A DNA stretch of 64,000 bases from the NCBI GenBank assembly GCA_963920525.1, contig OY986435.1:175523266-175587265 (forward strand). Direction: 5' to 3'. The stretch comes from Dichetophora obliterata. Its lineage: Eukaryota > Arthropoda > Insecta > Diptera > Sciomyzidae. Shown here in pieces: positions 9,914-21,102 of this stretch; the first letter of the stretch is position 1; the number at the start of each line of letters is the position of its first letter. The position numbers and the translations under genes were made by a program. The notes under the pieces are model-generated. The model made no database searches. It saw nothing but the letters and a program-made list of their open reading frames with translations, and was not told the DNA's origin.

Positions 9914-12118
9914 CTAATTTTTGCTCAGCGAAGAACCTAAGTCATCCTGGTCAAATATGTCATCTTCAAAATCAATATTTTCCCTGTGAATATATTTTTC
10001 AATACCGGACAAATCAAATGTTTTTTTTTTATGTTCCTCTTTGATGATAACACAGGATCTGATTGCAATAGCATATAGGTCATCAAATCCCTGTTTGTAT
10101 CTTCTCGTGAAGTTTTTCTTGTGTGAGATAAGCGCACTCTTCTAACGTTTTTATGGTTCGCTTCTATTGCTTCTTCCGACATACATCCTGGGTAAAAAAA
10201 TCAATAAATATAAATTTATAATTCAGAAGTTTTTGATTCACATGCATACCTATTGGTAAATTGAAGAACTCAATAACATCAGATCCATGAACTAAAATTT
10301 TATGGACAGTGCTTGGCATATAATACCATCCATAATGTATTAAATATGTATTACGAGTGACTCTTAACAGCTCCTTAAAGCTGTTTACATTCACGGGCGA
10401 TCCACAAGATAAAACCCTTAGTATTATGCTAAAGTTATCAATAAGCCCCTTATCAATGCCTGTTATTTCGGCCGCAACGTCACTGTTGGAAAAAAATCTT
10501 CGAGCAGTGTTTCCGTCATTTGTGTTTCCGAATCCAGGTTTTACTTGGTCAATTATTAGACCTGTTCTTGCGTTGAATTCATTTTATTTTCCATAAATTC
10601 ATCTCTATTTTCTTTACCGACTCGCCAAACCTTAAAGGATAGCCGGTAAGCAATATGTATCAAGCATTCAAAAAATTTTATCCAGCAGTGAAGGGTTGAA
10701 AGCCCATATTTGTAGTTTTCGGGATTTGGATTTTTTGATAAATGTAAAATATTCATTTCAGTGGGGCTTGCATTACAAATGAAACATCTACTTGCTGCAT
10801 TTGTGTCAGTTAAAATATTTGCCACTGCACCGTCAATCATAGTACAATGCATTTCGTAACTTACTTCCAGAATTGCACCTTTTCTTTCTAAAACATCATA
10901 ATCTAAATTTGCAATGCTTTCCTCAATTTCACGGTAAGCATTCCGAACAAGGACTGAATTCTCCTTTTCTAAAAGAAATTTAATAGGCCTACAGAATAAC
11001 GTAGAACCTGGAGTCCTATTAACCCATAAAACTTCCTTGGATGTTAAGTTTACCAGTCTGTAACGAAAAAATTAATGTTAAAAATAATAAAAGTTTGAAC
11101 ATAATTAGTTACCTACTTAAGTGGCACAAATGCAATAAAAAATAAGAATTCATCTGTGTGACTTTCATTTGCAAATGTTTGTTTATAACGACTATGGCCA
11201 GAGCTACCATCCATTCCCCACTTGCAAATCAACGAAAGCTTGCATGTTTTATCGTCAACGAGACAAAGTTCACAAATTCTTTCTGCTGTTTTAAGCATTA
11301 ATGATTTTAAGTGCACTTCAGCTGAAATTTCTGTTACTCTTACAGGTGGAATCATTGCTTTCTTTTCGGCTTGCAACGCATACAATGATGGCAAACAATT
11401 AGGATACAATTCGTTGATTGCTTGACGCAGAACTATGTATTTTCTTTCCGAAAGATCTAAATCCATATAAAGAGCTAAAGTTTTTGCTACTGGCAAGCAC
11501 TTTTGGTTAGAGTCCTGGCTTTCGGAAAAAGAATATGAGTTTCGCTTAATTTTGCTTACAGCGAATTCTAACTCCTTAAGTGAATATTTTTTAAGTAAAT
11601 CTGCAACTCTGCGATTTTTAGTCTTGCTTGTAGTATGCTCAAATCTTTTGGTTGGTCTGCCGCGCTTTTTTGTGGTGGCCGGGGCTGCAATTTCTACATC
11701 AATTCCTCCAGAGACTGAATCCATTGATACGTCTACATCTGCTGTGTTTGCTGTAATGTTACCATCACCTATATTTTCATGGCTTGTGCTCGGGCCCTTA
11801 ATGTGTTTATTTTGTTATTTTAATATTTTTAATGTAAATGTAAAAGTTAAATAAAACTTACATCATCCAGGTGAAAAAATGTTTTAGTTAACCACTTAGA
11901 ATGCCTAATTTCAAAAATGTTTCTATTGCATTTAGTTTCTCGCCACAACTTTTTCACTGCACTATTAAAAAACGAAATTTTTTTAATAATTGTTTTTTGT
12001 CATAATTTGAGTTCCCAATTTGTTGTTCAACATAATTCAACAACGCCGATATTTTATTTTTTGAAGATGCTGTTAACCAACAATCAATAACATCTGAATT
12101 TTTTAAAATAATTGCCAT
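9914..12118 (-). pseudogene. RAG1-like Transib transposase, four exons, three frameshifts
   Basis: Exons on the minus strand are 12118-11862, 11796-11117, 11057-10250 and 10187-9914. They are joined by introns of 65, 59 and 62 bp with GT...AG borders (GTAAGT/TTAAG, GTAGGT/TTACAG, GTATGC/ACCCAG), and reading phase is kept across all three. The predicted product is about 673 residues, the usual Transib size. Diagnostic blocks: KWGMDGSSGHSRYKQ with the likely first catalytic Asp (codon 11209-11211); CTMIDGAVANILTDT with the likely second (10832-10834), followed by CFICNASPTEMN, a Cys-x2-Cys zinc pair; NTNDGNTARRFF; WYYMPSTVHKILVHG, the likely zinc His pair; and SEEAIEANHKNVRR with the likely catalytic Glu (10162-10164). 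This order parallels the RAG1 core. Three changes, each equivalent to losing one base, break the frame: the A7 run near 11980, near 10573, and the A10 run near 10021-10030. Two lie in homopolymers, so assembly error is possible. No RAG2-like gene is present. The start is the first Met of exon 1. Confidence 0.82.
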
Positions 12119-12738
12119 CGTCACAGTTTAAAATTGTTCACTAAAATCGTCACAAACAATTGTTTTCATTCTTAATTAAGATGAGCCCGTGTGAATTTTT
12201 AATTTCGAATTCGAATTATAATGTAATGCAGGAATAGCAAAACATATGTTACACCATGATCATACACCTGACTTGTACAAAGCAAGAATATTAGACATAA
12301 CAATAAGAAAAATAAAATGTTACAATAACAACAAAGAGAACATTACGCGGTCTGTTGTTAAGTTCTATAAATAAATGTTATGTTAACCCACAGACGATCA
12401 TCGGGTGCAATTTCACCCATTTGAAGCTTTAAAACTGATCTTAAGCTCGTTTAAAACATTTTTTAGGTATTGATTTTTTATTGTTTTCTTATTAATTATT
12501 TTAATAATTATTTTATTGAATATTCTTTAAACGGTCATTAAAAAATTAAATAAAAACTCCTTGAATAAAGCAAAACAAATTATGTTTTCATTCAAAAAGT
12601 AAAGAAACTTTACTTTTTTTTTACTTTTGTGTGGGTACTAAACAAGCTGAAACTTTGAAATTGAAAATAAGTTGATTTATTAATTTTTAAGAGTTTGTTG
12701 AAATCAGCGCCAAAGTAGCGATAATTCAACCAGCCAAC
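12119..12738. other. AT-rich stretch upstream of the RAG1-like gene
   Basis: This would hold the promoter and 5' terminal repeat of a Transib element. I could not find a convincing CAC-initial inverted partner for the other end. CACACGGGCTC on the minus strand near 12184-12194 is only weakly similar to CACTACAGGAGCC at 9898. Confidence 0.35.
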
Positions 12739-13455
12739 GGTGATTAAAAATGTGAATTTAGGCATTTTTTAAAACTTTTTTTTTTAAGTTGCGGTAAGAA
12801 GCTGGCATAAATTATTTTTATACCTTTAAAAAACACTATTAACTAAATAAAAAAAAATAAAAAAATTTATGTTCAGCTTTTTTTTTAAGTTCCATTAAAC
12901 TTTTGTAATTTTTGCAAATTTTTAGAAAAATACTTTCTTTTCAAGCGATTACAAACAATTCCAGTTAACATATTCCATACATAATTTATTTTTTGAGAGT
13001 TTTGCTCACACTAAATAACATACAAATCAAAAGTTTAAGCTCCTTCTTAAAAAAATAAATTTTTGGGAATTATTTTCTTGAAGCAACACAAATTGGTGAT
13101 TGAAAATGTGAATTTGGAACCTTTTTAAAACTTTTTTTTTAAGTTGCGGTAAAAAGCGGGCATAAATTATTTTTTATACCTTTAAAAAACACTATTATCT
13201 AAATAAAAACAAATTAAAAAAAATTTATGTTCAGCTTTATTTTTTTTAAAGTTCCATCAAACTTTTGCAATTTTTGAAGTTTTATAGAAAAAATATATTT
13301 TTTGCGAGATATTGAAAATAATTTAAGTTAACATATTCAAAAAGAATTTTATTTTTGCCAAATTTTAAATAAACTGAACAACGCAAAAATCAAAACTTTA
13401 ACCTATTTTTTTAAAAAATGAATTTTTGAGAATTTTTTTCTTAAAGCAGTACAAT
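12739..13455. repeat. Tandem duplication of a ~355-bp segment
   Basis: GGTGATTAAAAATGTGAATT at about 12739 recurs as GGTGATTGAAAATGTGAATT at about 13094. Both copies continue with AAGTTGCGGTAAxAAGC, GGCATAAATTATTTTT and ATTTATGTTCAGCTT. The copies are clearly diverged, especially in T-runs. No coding potential. Confidence 0.82.
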
Positions 13456-14140
13456 TCATTTTTTTCAATTCATTATTTTTTGCTTCAATTTCACTGACTT
13501 TAGCGCCCTCTGCTGAAGTGTAGGAGAGTTAATTATTAAAGGAGAGGAAATTTATTTGATTTGTGTTGTTATCTGTCGATCGCTATAACTTACATTACAT
13601 TTTGAGACAATTTTTTTTTTATTTATGTCTATGAGACAAAGCACTGTGCGACGTGGCGACACGAAGGTCAATTTGATGAAAATGTAACAGCGATATAACA
13701 ATGTTACTGTCGCCGATATAGAATTATTTCTAATTTGACGAGCGATAACAGCGCAAATATAAGGTTTTGTGTATGCGTGAATGAAACAGTTGAATGATTT
13801 TTCCATATTTTTAACTCTTTCTTCATGTCGAGTCGTAATGTCGTGTAGTCGTGAATGTGTTCAGGGCATCATGCTGAATTGCCAAACCTTACTGAACAGA
13901 AATGTCAACACAGTATGACATTCTCAACTGTCAAACCATAGACAACAACCATCGAAATTTCTCATGCAGCTAAAAAACACCCTTTAGAAGCTTCGTTTAA
14001 GGCATTTTAAGGGCTGAAATGACCATTTAGTACAGAGGGTAAGAAAAAGCTTAAACACCGACGACATCTATTTTACACAGTAAGCAGACAGAGGAGTAGG
14101 AACGCTGCTAACAACTCACAAGAAAAACATTCTTGGTTTG
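13456..14140. other. Unassigned stretch
   Basis: Nothing recognised. An 84-codon minus-strand frame (13552-13806) has no familiar motif. Confidence 0.35.
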
Positions 14141-14145
14141 GTAAG

Positions 14146-14205
14146 GTTAGGTTAGGTAAGGTAAGGTTAGGTACGGTTAGCTTAGGTTAGTGTGGCCGTC
14201 TAAAA
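14146..14205. repeat. GGTTAGG-type short repeat
   Basis: A run of imperfect GGTTAG/GGTAAG units, with GGTTAGGTTAGG at its core. The motif resembles the TTAGG telomere repeat of many insects, but Diptera are known to lack that telomere. The run sits just beyond the 3' end of the minus-strand non-LTR element, so it is more likely the tail or 3' UTR of that element. Confidence 0.6.
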
Positions 14206-16860
14206 CGAGACACACCGTTTTGTGATACCAAGGGTTAATTTTCCTTTCTCTATACAAACCAATTTGAGCTGTTTACTGAGCCAAGGATTCGGTATACCGA
14301 CGATTCCAAGAGTTAGTCAAGATCATTGAAAAACCAGTTGCCTAAGTGATAGAAGTGTTTTTGAGCCAGCGCTGAGCAAGTGCAGAGGAAATGTACTGTA
14401 GATTCATCCACCTCCTCATCTCTACAGCTTCTGAGTTTAAACCAGATTTGCCGCGTTATATTACACGTGTTACCTGCTGACATCTGTTGTTGGTTTTAAT
14501 GCAGGATAACTCATGTGTAAGGAGTTTGCATGTGGTAAGAGGAATCCTAAGGCTTTCCTTATCTTTGGATAATTTTTTCGTAGTACCTGTACGAGCGAGT
14601 TCAGCTGCTTTGTAGTTACCTAGAAAATCCCTATGTCCAGGAATCCAGCATAGAAAGATTCTGAGCTGCCATTGTCGTTTCATTAAGAAGTATGCGGCAG
14701 TTGAAAACTTTTTTAGTTGTTATTTCAACAGTTCCTAGGGGTTTCAAAATGGCTTGACTATCGGATAGTATGCACATATCCATGGAAAATATCTCATTTA
14801 ACTGAAACTATGTTAACACTTCATGTATAGCAGCGATTTCAGCTTGAAGGCCTGAAAGCTATATTAATGCTTAATGGTTTAGAGTAAACTCCACCACCTA
14901 TACTTTGCCATCCGTCAGTATAGATTTCAAGGGCATTGTTAGGTAAAAGGTTTCCTAGTTCCAACTTATATTCATCGAACTTCCTTTCAAAGAATAGTTT
15001 GTGTGTGAAGTAGTCAATGGACCTAAGTATAGGAGGGAGGAATTTTCTAATGCAAGAATGTATTAGTGTACCTTCTTTCAACTGGGAGGTTGCTTAGACA
15101 GGACGTCAAGTGGTTTAAGATGGAGAATTATGTCTAATGCGTCTGTCAGAGTGGTTATTAGGGCTCCACTGATGCACAATTTTGCTGATCTTTGAACTTT
15201 ACGAAGAAGGTTTAGGTAAATCTGTTTTTCGAGTGCATGCCACCAGATAATAGAACCATATAGCAAGATTGGTTTTACAACGACTGTATTTAGCCGATGA
15301 GTAACACTTGGTTGTAAGCCTCATTTGCTGCCAACCGCCTTTTTGCTTCAGTACGAAGCAATATTCGCTTTTTGGCTCTCGAGCGGATTGGGCTTAGAGT
15401 TTATTTTCTTATCCAGTATGAGGCCCAGGTATTTTGCTGGATCCTAAAAGCTTAGTCTTGTATTTCCCAGTTAAGGAGGACTAATTAGAAGTAAATTGTG
15501 TTTTCTGGTGACAACTATAAACTCAGTTTAATTTGGGTTAACTCAGAGCCCACAGCTGATATGTATTTTCCAGAGGTAACAATAGCAACGTCATCGGATC
15601 ACCCTGCACCCCTCTAGTTCTAGTTTGGGTAAAAGTTCATTTACTGCTAAGTTCCAGAGTAGAGGCGAAAGAACCTCTCCCCTTCTATATCAATACAAGC
15701 TATCATTGTATATTAGGGTGCATCGTTTTTTTTAATTCAATTTTAATAGCATTTTTCTGGTGCTTTAATTCATAAATAAAAAACCTGTTCAAGGAAAAAG
15801 TCATCTTTCCAAAACCGTTGTTAAATCGAAAATCGGTTGAAAAATTTCTGAGTTGCTGATTGCGTAATGTGTCAAGTCACTTAAAATCGGACTTTTAACG
15901 GTAAAATCAAATTTTGGGGGTGTGTTAACAATTTCATATATGGTTTTGTATTGTACTCGTCCAGACCTATAACCTTGACTATGTCTACACTAAATAGTGT
16001 AAAAGTACATTTCCACTGTAGCACCGTGTAATTAATGATAGAAATAATCTTAATATTATAAGAGTGAAATTCAATAATAATTATACAGAAATATTGCTTT
16101 AAAATCGAAAAATTTGTAAAATCGTATATCCTACGCTCTTCGATATTCTAACGAATTTGAAAAAAAATATCCTAAAAACTGTTTAAAATATCGTGCTGAA
16201 AATAGAATTGTTTATGTATTTATGATTTCGGTTTTTCTTTAAATAGTCTATCTAAACTTCAGCAATAAAAAAATCAAATAACAACGAAAAAGTCGAATTT
16301 TCACGATATGCGGACTTTCTAGGGCATAGCGCCACCTGAAGAAATCAATTGTGGACCTTCTCCTTGCACAGGTTTTTTTATTTATGAATTAAAGCACCAG
16401 AAAAATGCTATTAGAAGTGAATTAAATAAAAACGATGCACCCTATTGTATTATCCTTCTGCTGGAGAGATTTTTCAATGATGGAGACTATGGAGTGGAAA
16501 TCCACGGATTTGCCTTTGGCGTAAGCATGTTGTGCTTATAACAATGGCCTTTTTCTATTTTAAATTTTAAGTGAATGTCAATCAATCTCTCGAGGATTTT
16601 TAGAATAAAAGATGAGAGACAAATTGGTCGAAGGTATTTTAGGTTTACGTGTGAGCTTTTGCCAGCCTTAGGTGTAAAGATAACCTTCACATTACGCCTA
16701 CATTTGGGAAAGTTATTCAGGTCAAGGCAGTATTGGCATATCAACAAAATCCGCTTCTTAATGATGCCCTACGACCTTTGAATTTCAATCGGAGCTATTC
16801 GATCTGGTTCTAGTGACTTAAATGGTTTGAAGCTTCTGATTACTCATTCGAGCTTTGTTT
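14206..16860 (-). pseudogene. Non-LTR retrotransposon with RT and RNase H (I/R1/LOA-like), decayed
   Basis: Minus-strand order from the 5' side: SFKPFKSLEPDRIAP near 16830; NVKVIFTPKAGKSSHVN, then LRPICLSSFILKILERLID (16747-16570); IIEKSLQQKDNT, then after an inserted MITE TMIACIDIEG, the RT motif-A block with its Asp (about 15705-15675); then directly GEVLSPLLWNLAVNEL, so the segment between motif A and the PQGG box is deleted; a frame-disrupted YADD region near 15605-15595 ending DDVAIVTSGKYIS; YGSIIWWHALEKQIYLNLL (15266-15210); and an RNase H domain in pieces, with EIYTDGWQSIGGGVYS near 14945-14900 and WIPGHRDFLGNYKAAELA near 14640-14590. A downstream RNase H is typical of I, R1 or LOA-type elements and absent from most Jockey elements. 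Multiple frameshifts and stops make it inactive. Confidence 0.83.
15712..16443. mobile_element. 732-bp MITE with ~75-bp inverted ends and 7-bp target duplication
   Basis: The left end, AGGGTGCATCG then TTAATAGCATTTTTCTGGTG and AATTCATAAATAAAAAACCTG, is mirrored at the right (CAGGTTTTTTTATTTATGAA then TTAAAGCACCAGAAAAATGC and CGATGCACCCT). The heptamer ATTGTAT flanks both sides (15705-15711 and 16444-16450). Removing the element and one copy restores the RT frame around QKDNTMIACID. No transposase is recognised inside, so it is non-autonomous. The superfamily is unassigned. Confidence 0.92.
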
Positions 16861-19030
16861 GTGTGGGTGTTTTTAGGGATATTTTCACAGATGGTAACTG
16901 ATTTTCCTGGATTGGAGCGTTACATATCTCTGAGTATCCCGGAAAGTGGGTTTTTACTAAAACATTCAGAGATTCCAAACTGTAAGACATTCTCAGAAAA
17001 TTTCAGCCTGCTTGGAAGTGTTTTAAGTTATGGGGTCAAAACTTCGAAAAATATGCCTGAAAAAGTTGTGATTTTCTTAGATTTTCCTTCTAAGCATTTT
17101 AGGGGTATCAAAAGAAACGTTATGCTATTACCTATTCAACTAGTTATTAACCATAAGAATCTATGGACTACTTTTGAAGATATAACATTTTACATATTAT
17201 GTGCACTTGATGGTTAACCCTTTTACGAAATAACCAAACCGTAAGTATAAATAATTATTATTGCATTTACACACATTTTTTTAATCACAACAATATTAAA
17301 ACACCTTCTATGAAAACATTTATTTTTTTTTCAATTTTGAATGTTCTAAGTACAGAAAGAGAATTATGTTCAAAAATAATTTTATGTTGAAATTTTAACT
17401 AGGCCATATGTTGCATTCACCATGGTTTGTAGTATAAGTGGACTTTTTATCGAACCAGCTTTTTCTTTACCCTTAAACCTTAACCCTAGAAATATAGTAT
17501 GTGTAAAATGTACGCATGGGTGTTCGAGATATAAATACATAAATTGTGGTATTTATTATTTTAATTGTGTGTAAATATATAAAAACATTTAGTTTATTCA
17601 AATCAATTAATAAAACTTGACGTTACAGATAGTAAAAACGTATGCGTCAATTTTACGTATGATTATATTTTACGTGCATTGCAATATAATTATCTTTCTA
17701 GGGCTTAAAATATAAATGAAAAGAAGGGGCTGGTTTTGAAAAAGCCAAGAATTACATAGATTTAATGTTTATGAACTCAGATAAGTTTATCCAATGCACA
17801 CAACTCCCATACAATGACAAAACGTAGTATATCCATGTTTTTGAAACAACATAACATGATATCTTCACTTGTACAGTTTTGAGAAAAGTTTATTGAAGCG
17901 AGCGACCCAAATTAAATGCATCTGCAACGTACCAGCTTATGTACCAGTAACAAATACAATTATTTCAAGCCTGCCCTAAAATTTTTCCTAATGTTCCCAT
18001 AAAGAGAACCTCTTCAAGATTAATAAATATATTTCAGGTTGAATACATTATTTCCCATTTTATAAAAATTGTGGTAATTTTAAGAAAGTGTGAATTAATA
18101 TTCATATTGGCTTTACTTCTTATCCTGTAATGCTAAGAAAAAGTAACTAAATTGAAAATATATATTTCTTTAGTCCTAGTTTTACCATAATTTTTACGGC
18201 ACAATGCATTAAGTTTGAGGAAATTCAATAACGACGTTTTTGAAAACAGTATCGGATCCTCGCTACTCACATTCATTGCATTTGCAAAATAGCAATTAAT
18301 TCAATGACAACAAGGTATAAAAAACAATTCCAAACCACATTGAACCACTGCTTGGGCTGAAAACTCTTCTACTTCTGAACCTATATATTTATGTAGTTAT
18401 GCATATTTAAGCCATTATGTAAATCTCTGACATATCAGAAGGACAACCCTTTCAAGATATTTTCAAACTTTGCTGACGACTGTCGATCGAAGCTTGCGAC
18501 CACAAAACTGTTCAAACGAATATGAATGAATATAAATGGGCGAGTGTACGTATGTTTGGTTGGTGTGATTTCTTAAAATGAGTGAGTGATTGTGCAGGTC
18601 TACAATTTGTAATAACCCACGCTCACACACACACTCAGTCATGACCGAAGAGCGCCATAGTCATTTATGATACGTATGTGAAAATCCCGAGATTCCGAAC
18701 GATTTCAACCTCATTAAATCCTGGGTTTAAAAATATAACAATAGCTAACGGAAATTTTTCAAAAAAGCAAACTTCATATCCAATAGAATAAGATACTTAT
18801 ATACGTTAAAAAAATTGCTAAGATACTGTAGATGAGAAAAAACTGACTTGAAAATAAAAATTTTTACGTTCAACGCAAATATGTCAGCTATTTTTAAATA
18901 TTTAATATAGTTTTTTTTTTCAAAATTCAATAATGGGTCAGTGTATATATTTTTTATTTTGCTTTCAAAAAATATCCAAACTATTGAAACTTTAATAAGA
19001 AAACGACTAAAAGTTTCTTGTATGCGATGT
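16861..19030. other. Unassigned stretch
   Basis: A 120-codon plus-strand frame (16855-17217) starts at the edge of the RT element and matches nothing known to me; I treat it as chance or as degraded element sequence. The rest is AT-rich with no structure recognised. Confidence 0.35.
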
Positions 19031-19216
19031 TATGGAAACCGACAATTGTCAAAATCGATTTTAAAATTGTCACAGATTTCATTTTGGTGTCATAGAAACC
19101 CATTATCTATTAAGAAACACAAAGCCAATTTCAAAAATGAAACCAGTTTATAAATCGATAATCGGTTTCTATGACATCAAATTAAATCTGTGTTGGCCAA
19201 ATTGATTTTTTCCATA
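19031..19216. mobile_element. Small inverted-repeat element (MITE-like)
   Basis: TATGGAAACCGACAATTG...CACAGATTTCATTTTGGTGT then CATAGAAACCCATTATC on the left is mirrored on the right by GATAATCGGTTTCTATGACA, then AAATTAAATCTGTG and a CCATA end near 19216. Arms are about 70-75 bp with mismatches. No target duplication could be fixed. Confidence 0.6.
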
Positions 19217-20045
19217 ATGTGATTTGTTTTCCCAATATCTCTTTCCAATCAAAAATTATAAAACTCATTTTCAGTTTGCTTTTTTGTTTGTGTGACCTTA
19301 ATGCAAATCTAGACGGGTTGTAGGATTTCACTCATATTTAGTACACATAGTGTCATCCTAGGTTAAATATAGGCATACTTAGTTTTGACTTCGTCTATTT
19401 GGTCTCTTTTCAACGAACATACATTTTGATATTGAAATAATTCTTACTATTTGAATTTTTCCCAATTTAATTTTAAAAATTTTTTAATATTTTTTGCAAA
19501 AAATATTCGCATTTCTTCAAAAACATCATTCCAATCAAAGTTTTGACTTGGTGCAAATATCTACGTTGTTTTTAAGTATATTAACTTTTGTTATAACAAT
19601 ATAACACTTTAACAATGTTGTTTTTATATTTTTTAGATAATAATCAAGTTTATAATAATAATGTGAAAAAATTTAACCCAGTACCTCTTTTCAATCAAAA
19701 GTAATGACTTTTAAAATTTGCCTAAAAGTATACCGTAAATTTGTCCGAACTGCACTTAGTCTGGCAGTTTAACAGCTACCGCAACCATTATAATGTCTTT
19801 GAAATTGGTTTGTATACATGCTAAGTGGTGGTTTCTTATCTATCTCATTCTCTTGCAGGCTAAATTCTAAAAATGTATATTAGGGTGGTTCACCTAAAAA
19901 AATTTCCGTGGATGCAGCTTTTTCCCTTTGTATTGATTTAAAGAACAACCCCTGTGTAGCGCAACTCAATTGGTAAACATTGGTAAACGATTTGTATGGG
20001 AAAAAAATTTATTTCGTGGTTAAATTTACTACTTTATTTTGTATA

Positions 20046-20153
20046 ACGAAAATGCACACCAACGACAAGCAAGACACGAGAATCAATAGTATTTCGTACA
20101 GAAAAAAGTATTGCTTCTCGTGTCTTGCTTGCCGTTCGTGTGCAGTTTCGTGA
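20046..20153. repeat. Hairpin-forming inverted repeat
   Basis: ACGAAAATGCACACCAACGA then CAAGCAAGACACGAGAATCA pairs with TATTGCTTCTCGTGTCTTGC then TTGCCGTTCGTGTGCAGTTT across a loop of about 20 bases. Arms of about 43 bp are nearly complementary. It could be a tiny MITE. Confidence 0.75.
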
Positions 20154-20916
20154 TGCAGAATAATGTAGTGAGTTTCGAAACTCATTTATTAAAAATATTG
20201 GCTGAGAAAAAAATGAGAAAAAAATTAAAATAAATGAATAAATAAACAAATAAATAAAAGCTACCTACAAATCTCGTCACTTTTACTTGCACAGCCCAGT
20301 GAAATAAGTATTTTACTTAGGAAAAATTATGCCAAAACATTTTCGTTGAGAAACACCTCAATAAGGATGATAAATGAAGTCTTAAATTACAAAAATCAAA
20401 ATTGTTTATTAATTTTTTTCAATTTTTTTACACAAATTTCGTACTTAAACGGAATGCGTTCATTTGAAGGCATGTCCAGCTCTATCAAGATATCTTGACA
20501 ACGGCTTATTTGAAACAATCAACCGAAGTGTTTTATATTCGGCATGACTATGGCTACAAAATAGACTATTCATAGTTATATCTGACAATTATTATTAATT
20601 GAATGTAAAAAAAAAAATTAAAAACCTTTTATGATAACTTTATAAGTATTTATTTGTTAAATATGTGGTTAAACCTACCAAAAAAATCGGCTCACGGGTT
20701 CTGAAGAAATCATGTTGAGTGTCCGTGAAAACATAGTTTTGAGAAAAACGCGATTAAAGCTTTGTGAGCGCTCAGGCTTTGGGTTGAAAAAAAAATACTC
20801 ATACTGCTCGGGTCTTCATAAAAGTATGATATAATATTCTTATATACATATACATTTGAAAAATAAAAAAACCAAACAATTTTCTAAGGCGACCAACTAG
20901 ACTGCACCCTTAAGGT

Positions 20917-21062
20917 TTAACCTAAAACACACTGTCGTTGCCATATGGCAACGCAAACACAAACACTTAGAATATGCTTATTTTAGTTTATACCATTTTA
21001 TATTTGCGTTAACAGGTCATTCTGAAAATTAAAAAAAATTTACTCGGGGTGTTTCGGGTTAA
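20917..21062. mobile_element. piggyBac-like MITE, copy 1 (TTAA-flanked, 146 bp)
   Basis: TTAA is at both ends (20917-20920 and 21059-21062), with inverted ends TTAACCTAAAACACACTG and, reversed, TTAACCCGAAACACCCCG. TTAA duplication with CCC-type ends is the signature of piggyBac-class transposition. The internal sequence (GCAACGCAAACACAAACACT, TATATTTGCGTTAACAGGTC) is shared with the copy at 53,704-53,853. It contains no ORF and depends on a transposase elsewhere. Confidence 0.8.
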
Positions 21063-21102
21063 TAAACAACCTGTCAAAAGTTATCTTCTATACCATGCAG
21101 GT

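Noticed and set aside
14146..14205. Internal telomere (TTAGG) site
   Set aside because: Short, imperfect, attached to a non-LTR element, and Diptera lack TTAGG telomeres.
16855..17217. 120-codon plus-strand ORF
   Set aside because: No motif recognised. It starts at the edge of a minus-strand RT element, so chance or antisense origin is more likely.
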